Shown here in pieces: positions 12,687 through 16,020 of a stretch of DNA of 16,020 bases (its first letter is position 1; every line of letters starts with the position of its first letter). Position numbers and translations under genes: made by a program. The DNA comes from Syntrophomonadaceae bacterium (GTDB lineage: Bacteria; Bacillota; Syntrophomonadia; Syntrophomonadales; Syntrophomonadaceae), in the NCBI GenBank assembly GCA_012522705.1, contig JAAYJY010000249.1:1-16020 (forward strand), written 5' to 3'. The notes under the pieces were generated by a model. It was not told the origin of the DNA, did not search any database, and saw nothing but the letters and a program-made list of their open reading frames with translations.

Positions 12687-14459
12687 TCAGCGGATGGTGA
12701 CGGTGCGGTTGCGGGCATCCCATACCGCGTCATATCCGAAGGCCTGGGCCACCCAGGCGATGGGCAGGCAGGTGCGGCTGTTGGATATCTCGGGAGCCAC
12801 GTCCATCAGGGTCGGCTGGCCGTTGACATAGAGGTAGCGGCTGCCGATGATGAGTGTCACCCGGGTCTGATCCTTGGTCAGGATGACCTGCCGGGTAGCC
12901 CCGTCCCAAATGATGTCCGCGTCGGTAAGGCCCATGGCGTACGCCACATAGCGGATCGGCATGTAGGTGCGTGCGTCCCTGATATAGGGGGTCACATCCA
13001 TCCACTGGCCCCAACCCCGCAGGGTATAATACGACGAACCGATGGTGAACACGCTGGCATCGGGCCGCGGCTGGGCTTGGGTAGAGAAATTGTTGAGGTA
13101 GCCATAGGTGGTACCTTCGCTATTGGTAGCATATGCCCTTACATAGTACAGGGTACCCGGTTGCAGCCCGGTCAAACGGTAGTTGAATTCTTCATTCTTG
13201 TCTGTGCTGCGCCCTACTTCGATACGATTGGTGGTGGCACTGGTCAAACCGTAATAGAAACCATATGACTTTACCTGTGACTGCCCCTCATGGGTGATGA
13301 TACCGTTGAAGCGGGCCCAATCCTCCCCAAAAGTGCTGGGCAAGGTGGTGACCCGCGGTTTGCCGTTGTCCTCGGTAACAAAGGAGCGCACCGTGCCATA
13401 GGCGATACCGTGGCGGTTGCGGGCATAGGCCTGGAAGTAATACTTGGTGTCGATCTTCAGTTCGGTCAGTTGATAGTCGAACTTGTCGCCTTCATCGATG
13501 GAATTCCGGGCATCCCCCACCTTCATTTTGGTGGCTGGGGCGGCGGTGGTACCGTAATAGAAACCGTATTCGGTGATCTCATCGTCATCCCCGAAATCCA
13601 CGATCCTTCCATTCAGGAGAGCCATATTGGCTTCGAGTTCGCTGGCCGCGGCAGTGGTTACCGCGGGCAGCCGGTTGTCGGCGCTGGTCACGAAAGAGCG
13701 TACCATGCCATAGGCAATACCTTGGGCATTGCGGGCATAGGCCTGGAAATAGTAGCGGGTATTGGCCTTAAGACCGGTGAGTTTGAAGCTGAAATCGTCG
13801 CCCTCGCCGATGGAGTCGCCGGCTTTCCCAACCACCCTCTGGGTGGACGGGGGAGTAGTGGTGCCGTAAAGGAAACCGTATTGAGTTATCTCATCCTCTC
13901 CGCCCAAGTCCACGATCCGGCCCTTCAAGGCGGCTGAGCCGGAATCTATATTGGCGGCCACGGCAGTGGTTACCTCGGGGACGGTCTTGCTGTCCATCAC
14001 AAAAGAATTGAACCAGCTGTAAACGATGCGCTGGAAGCCCAGGTCCAGATCTTCATAGATGAAATAAGCCCGATAGTAGTAGGGCTCATCCGCCTCGAAA
14101 CCGGCCACGTCCTCCATGGCAGCCCGGGATAACTTGTACCCGAAGGCGGCGCCCGGCCCCAGCTTGTTCACAGCCCCGCCCACCTTGACCCATTGGGAAT
14201 CAGGCCCCCCCAGGTACTCCAGGTCGTCCTTGGCGCTGCCGTGATAAAACCCGTATTCGATGATCTTGTAGTTGGATGAGTATCGATTTAACTCCGCTTC
14301 CAAAGTGACATAGTCCTTATGGACATCAGCACTTTGGTCCACTATGCGGGGAGATGTGGCTGCCTCCGCCAGGGCCGGAAAATACAAGCTGGGCATCAGC
14401 AAGGCCGCCGTAATAACCAATACCCACAACCAAGCCGCTCTTTGGCTAGATATTTGCAC
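12687..14459 (-). CDS. Secreted repeat protein with C-terminal copper-amine-oxidase-like stalk domain
   Basis: About 590 residues. A signal peptide (Arg, long hydrophobic core, ALAEA cleavage near residue 33) precedes four repeats of about 100 residues, roughly 40-157, 158-260, 261-363 and 364-460. Repeats 2-4 share the pattern VTT...LNGRIVD-GxxDEITxYGFYYGTT...YYFQAYARN-GIAYG-VRSFVT, an Ig/fibronectin-like beta sandwich; the first is more divergent. Residues 470-590 hold two units of the stalk domain (copper amine oxidase N-terminal type: YMPIRYVAYAMG and CLPIAWVAQAFG, each followed by W-x-x-x-x-R-x-V), common in secreted Clostridia proteins and probably for surface or polymer binding. There is no enzyme motif. 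The start is set at GTG 14459, seven bases after GGAGGT; the GTG at 14468 overlaps that ribosome site, so it is less likely. Confidence 0.85.
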   Translation of the reverse strand: MQISSQRAAWLWVLVITAALLMPSLYFPALAEAATSPRIVDQSADVHKDYVTLEAELNRYSSNYKIIEYGFYHGSAKDDLEYLGGPDSQWVKVGGAVNKLGPGAAFGYKLSRAAMEDVAGFEADEPYYYRAYFIYEDLDLGFQRIVYSWFNSFVMDSKTVPEVTTAVAANIDSGSAALKGRIVDLGGEDEITQYGFLYGTTTPPSTQRVVGKAGDSIGEGDDFSFKLTGLKANTRYYFQAYARNAQGIAYGMVRSFVTSADNRLPAVTTAAASELEANMALLNGRIVDFGDDDEITEYGFYYGTTAAPATKMKVGDARNSIDEGDKFDYQLTELKIDTKYYFQAYARNRHGIAYGTVRSFVTEDNGKPRVTTLPSTFGEDWARFNGIITHEGQSQVKSYGFYYGLTSATTNRIEVGRSTDKNEEFNYRLTGLQPGTLYYVRAYATNSEGTTYGYLNNFSTQAQPRPDASVFTIGSSYYTLRGWGQWMDVTPYIRDARTYMPIRYVAYAMGLTDADIIWDGATRQVILTKDQTRVTLIIGSRYLYVNGQPTLMDVAPEISNSRTCLPIAWVAQAFGYDAVWDARNRTVTIR

Positions 14460-14858
14460 CAATCCCACCTCCAGTCTTAATAATCACTAGTTCCAGCCGC
14501 TTTTTGACTCCAGGGCTCTCCGCCGTATCCCGGGTGGTCAGCGCCCCCTCTGCTGCAATAGCTCTGGAATATCCCGGTTCTGCTCCTGCACCTGCCGAGG
14601 TTGGGCGGTGTCTTCCCCTCGACCCAGGCGCCTATAAAGGTGTATATGGAATGTTACACAAAAACGGGCCAAATTCTTACATCCCGCCACCATAAATATG
14701 TTGTGCATCGGGGCAACACCAGGGCGGGGCCGATTGCGAACCGCAACGGCGGATCTGACTACTGCGGGTACACCGGAAAATAATATTGCACTGGCCGGCG
14801 GGACTGGTTCCAGGACCGGGGGGAAGCAGCGGCGGAGTGCGTGCCGCCCTTAGCCATA
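14460..14858. other. Intergenic region between kinase gene and secreted repeat gene
   Basis: About 400 bases with no gene on either strand. It must contain the promoter of the minus-strand secreted protein; the best candidate is weak (TTGTGT with TTTATA 17 bases on, near 14633-14661, minus strand). I compared the leader with c-di-AMP and c-di-GMP riboswitch patterns, which often precede cell-surface genes, and saw no adequate match. Short GC-rich hairpins lie near 14800-14845, but none has a T-run that would make a clear terminator for the kinase gene. Confidence 0.35.
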
Positions 14859-15992
14859 TTACTGCCCATAGACCGGGAACATAATATTGAAGCTGGTTCC
14901 GGCGGGACTAGTGTCGAAGATCAATTCGGCATTATGTCTTTCCACGATGCTGAAACATACCGCCATGCCCAAGCCGGCGCCATTTTTCTTGGTAGTCAGA
15001 AAGGGAGTTCCGATATTCTCTATGATCTCTGGAGGTATCCCTTTTCCTTCGTCCTGGACTTGCAGGATCACCTTATCATCGGCCCCCCATGTTCTAATGG
15101 TCAGAGTGCCTCCCCCCGGCATCGCCTCGATCCCATTTCTAGCCAGGTTCAGGAGCAGCTGCCTGATTTCGCCCTGGTCGATCATAATCAGACATTTGTC
15201 TTCGAAGTGGGTGTCCACAAATACATCGTTTTTTACCCCATCCGCAATGATCAACTGGAGCATATTGGTGATGCATTCAGTCAGATTCATGGGGACCGGC
15301 TCAATATAATTCCGGCGCGACAGGGACAGGAAAGCGGAGATGATATCATTGATCCGATCGATTTCTTCAATCATCAGCTCGATATCTTCCTTATCCTCCT
15401 GATACTTATGCTGCAGGCTGAACAATTGGAGAAAACCTCTCAACGAGGTCAGGGGGTTCCTTATTTCATGAGCAATACTGCCTGCCATCTGACCCATCAG
15501 GTTGATTTGATCCAGGTGGGCAATTCCCTGCTGATACTCTGTCAGTTCGGTGATATCGTTGCCAACGATGAAGACGCACTCCTCCCCCTGCCATTTGACC
15601 GCCGCCCCGGACAGGCAGACCACTCGTTGCTCGTTACTTAGTCGCTGAACGGTTGTGCGGTAGTTGGTTACCGCCCCTCTTTGAGTCACCAACTCGATAA
15701 ACTTGTCCTTTTCCGGGTGTCCCCAATCCAGGTTGGACTCCTTAAGAAACTGTTCTCTGGTCATGTTTCTTCTTTTTAAAAACACATCATTGGCCTCGAT
15801 AAACTTCCTATCCTTGACGGTCATAAAAAACATGGGCAATGGACTGCTGTTGAATACCTGGTGTATAAGATGTTGGGATTGCCGCAATTCTTCTTCGGTC
15901 TTTTGCAGCCTGGCATTTTCCCGCTCGAGCCTTGATATTTTTGTTTCCAGCTCCTGAATATAGCGTTCTGTTAAGTGTTGTTCTTTGATCAC
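14859..15992 (-). CDS. Cytosolic PAS sensor histidine kinase (sporulation-kinase-like)
   Basis: 377 residues with no membrane segment. An N-terminal coiled coil (about 5-42, heptads of Leu, Ile and Glu) leads into a PAS domain (about 43-152; SPLPMFFMTV...FIEAND). A HisKA dimerisation domain follows, with H-box GSIAHEIRNPLTSLRGF (phospho-acceptor His175). The HATPase domain holds the N-box NLARNGIEAM (282-291), G1 DEGKGIP (314-320), F-box TPFLTTK (329-335) and G2 GAGLGMAV. All catalytic residues are present. The compact soluble PAS-HisKA layout resembles the kinases that feed phosphate to Spo0F/Spo0A in endospore formers. No response regulator is adjacent, so it is an orphan and the partner is unknown. 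The GTG start is eight bases after AAGGAG. Confidence 0.92.
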   Translation of the reverse strand: MIKEQHLTERYIQELETKISRLERENARLQKTEEELRQSQHLIHQVFNSSPLPMFFMTVKDRKFIEANDVFLKRRNMTREQFLKESNLDWGHPEKDKFIELVTQRGAVTNYRTTVQRLSNEQRVVCLSGAAVKWQGEECVFIVGNDITELTEYQQGIAHLDQINLMGQMAGSIAHEIRNPLTSLRGFLQLFSLQHKYQEDKEDIELMIEEIDRINDIISAFLSLSRRNYIEPVPMNLTECITNMLQLIIADGVKNDVFVDTHFEDKCLIMIDQGEIRQLLLNLARNGIEAMPGGGTLTIRTWGADDKVILQVQDEGKGIPPEIIENIGTPFLTTKKNGAGLGMAVCFSIVERHNAELIFDTSPAGTSFNIMFPVYGQ

Positions 15993-16020
15993 GGCGGCAA
16001 CTCCTTATAGAATCTACGTC

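Noticed and set aside
13290..13937. 215-codon plus-strand frame with internal repeats
   Set aside because: Its repeats are only the mirror of the repeated domains of the secreted protein on the minus strand.
14460..14858. Riboswitch in the leader of the secreted stalk-domain protein
   Set aside because: The GC-rich leader was compared by eye with c-di-AMP and c-di-GMP aptamer consensus blocks, and the conserved blocks are not in the right order.

Overview
The window reads like the chromosome of an anaerobic Firmicute (Clostridia), plausibly a syntrophic fatty-acid oxidiser of the Syntrophomonas or Pelotomaculum type. This is inferred from four things: beta-oxidation genes next to a sigma-54 activator with CBS and PAS sensors, a soluble PAS histidine kinase of the sporulation-kinase type, a secreted protein ending in a copper-amine-oxidase-like 'stalk' domain, and strong AGGAGG-type ribosome binding sites. 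The species cannot be named from the sequence.

Layout. (1) 142-2738, minus strand: an acyl-CoA degradation operon. In transcription order it holds the surviving C-terminal tail of an acyl-CoA dehydrogenase (a fossil), an NAD-dependent 3-hydroxyacyl-CoA dehydrogenase of the SDR family, an SCP-x-like thiolase, and a DUF35 zinc-ribbon/OB-fold partner. (2) 3131-5248, minus strand: a CBS-PAS-PAS-AAA+-HTH sigma-54 activator with its own intrinsic terminator, the obvious candidate regulator of the operon. (3) 5418-6086, minus strand: a membrane-anchored protein of unknown function. (4) 6523-8918, plus strand: a MarR repressor and ABC exporter operon. Its promoter carries two identical perfect 12-bp palindromes, a textbook autoregulated efflux switch.

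(5) 8995-12165: a divergent arsenic locus. The minus arm holds arsR, a small CxxC thioredoxin-like protein and an ArsP/DUF318 permease. The plus arm holds a DUF2703-ArsC fusion whose N-terminus carries two vicinal cysteine pairs. The two arms appear to start from back-to-back promoters whose -35 boxes are the same few bases read on opposite strands. (6) 12166-12686: a gene-poor stretch with a short ORF stub, an imperfect inverted repeat, REP-like repeats and a strong intrinsic terminator. (7) 12687-14459, minus strand: a secreted multi-repeat stalk-domain protein. (8) 14859-15992, minus strand: a cytosolic PAS histidine kinase.

The genes suggest an organism coupling acyl-CoA oxidation to an energy- or redox-sensing activator, with separate detoxification modules for drugs (MarR/ABC) and arsenic. 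In the arsenic module the ArsC domain would reduce arsenate, the DUF2703 and cysteine-pair regions would bind or relay As(III) or electrons, and the permease would export. A recurring theme is fossil coding tails at gene borders (2619-2738, 6430-6522, 10709-10860, 11040-11162), which points to repeated deletion or shuffling. The most unusual system here is the DUF2703-ArsC/ArsP/thioredoxin arsenic module without a visible ArsB or ACR3 pump.
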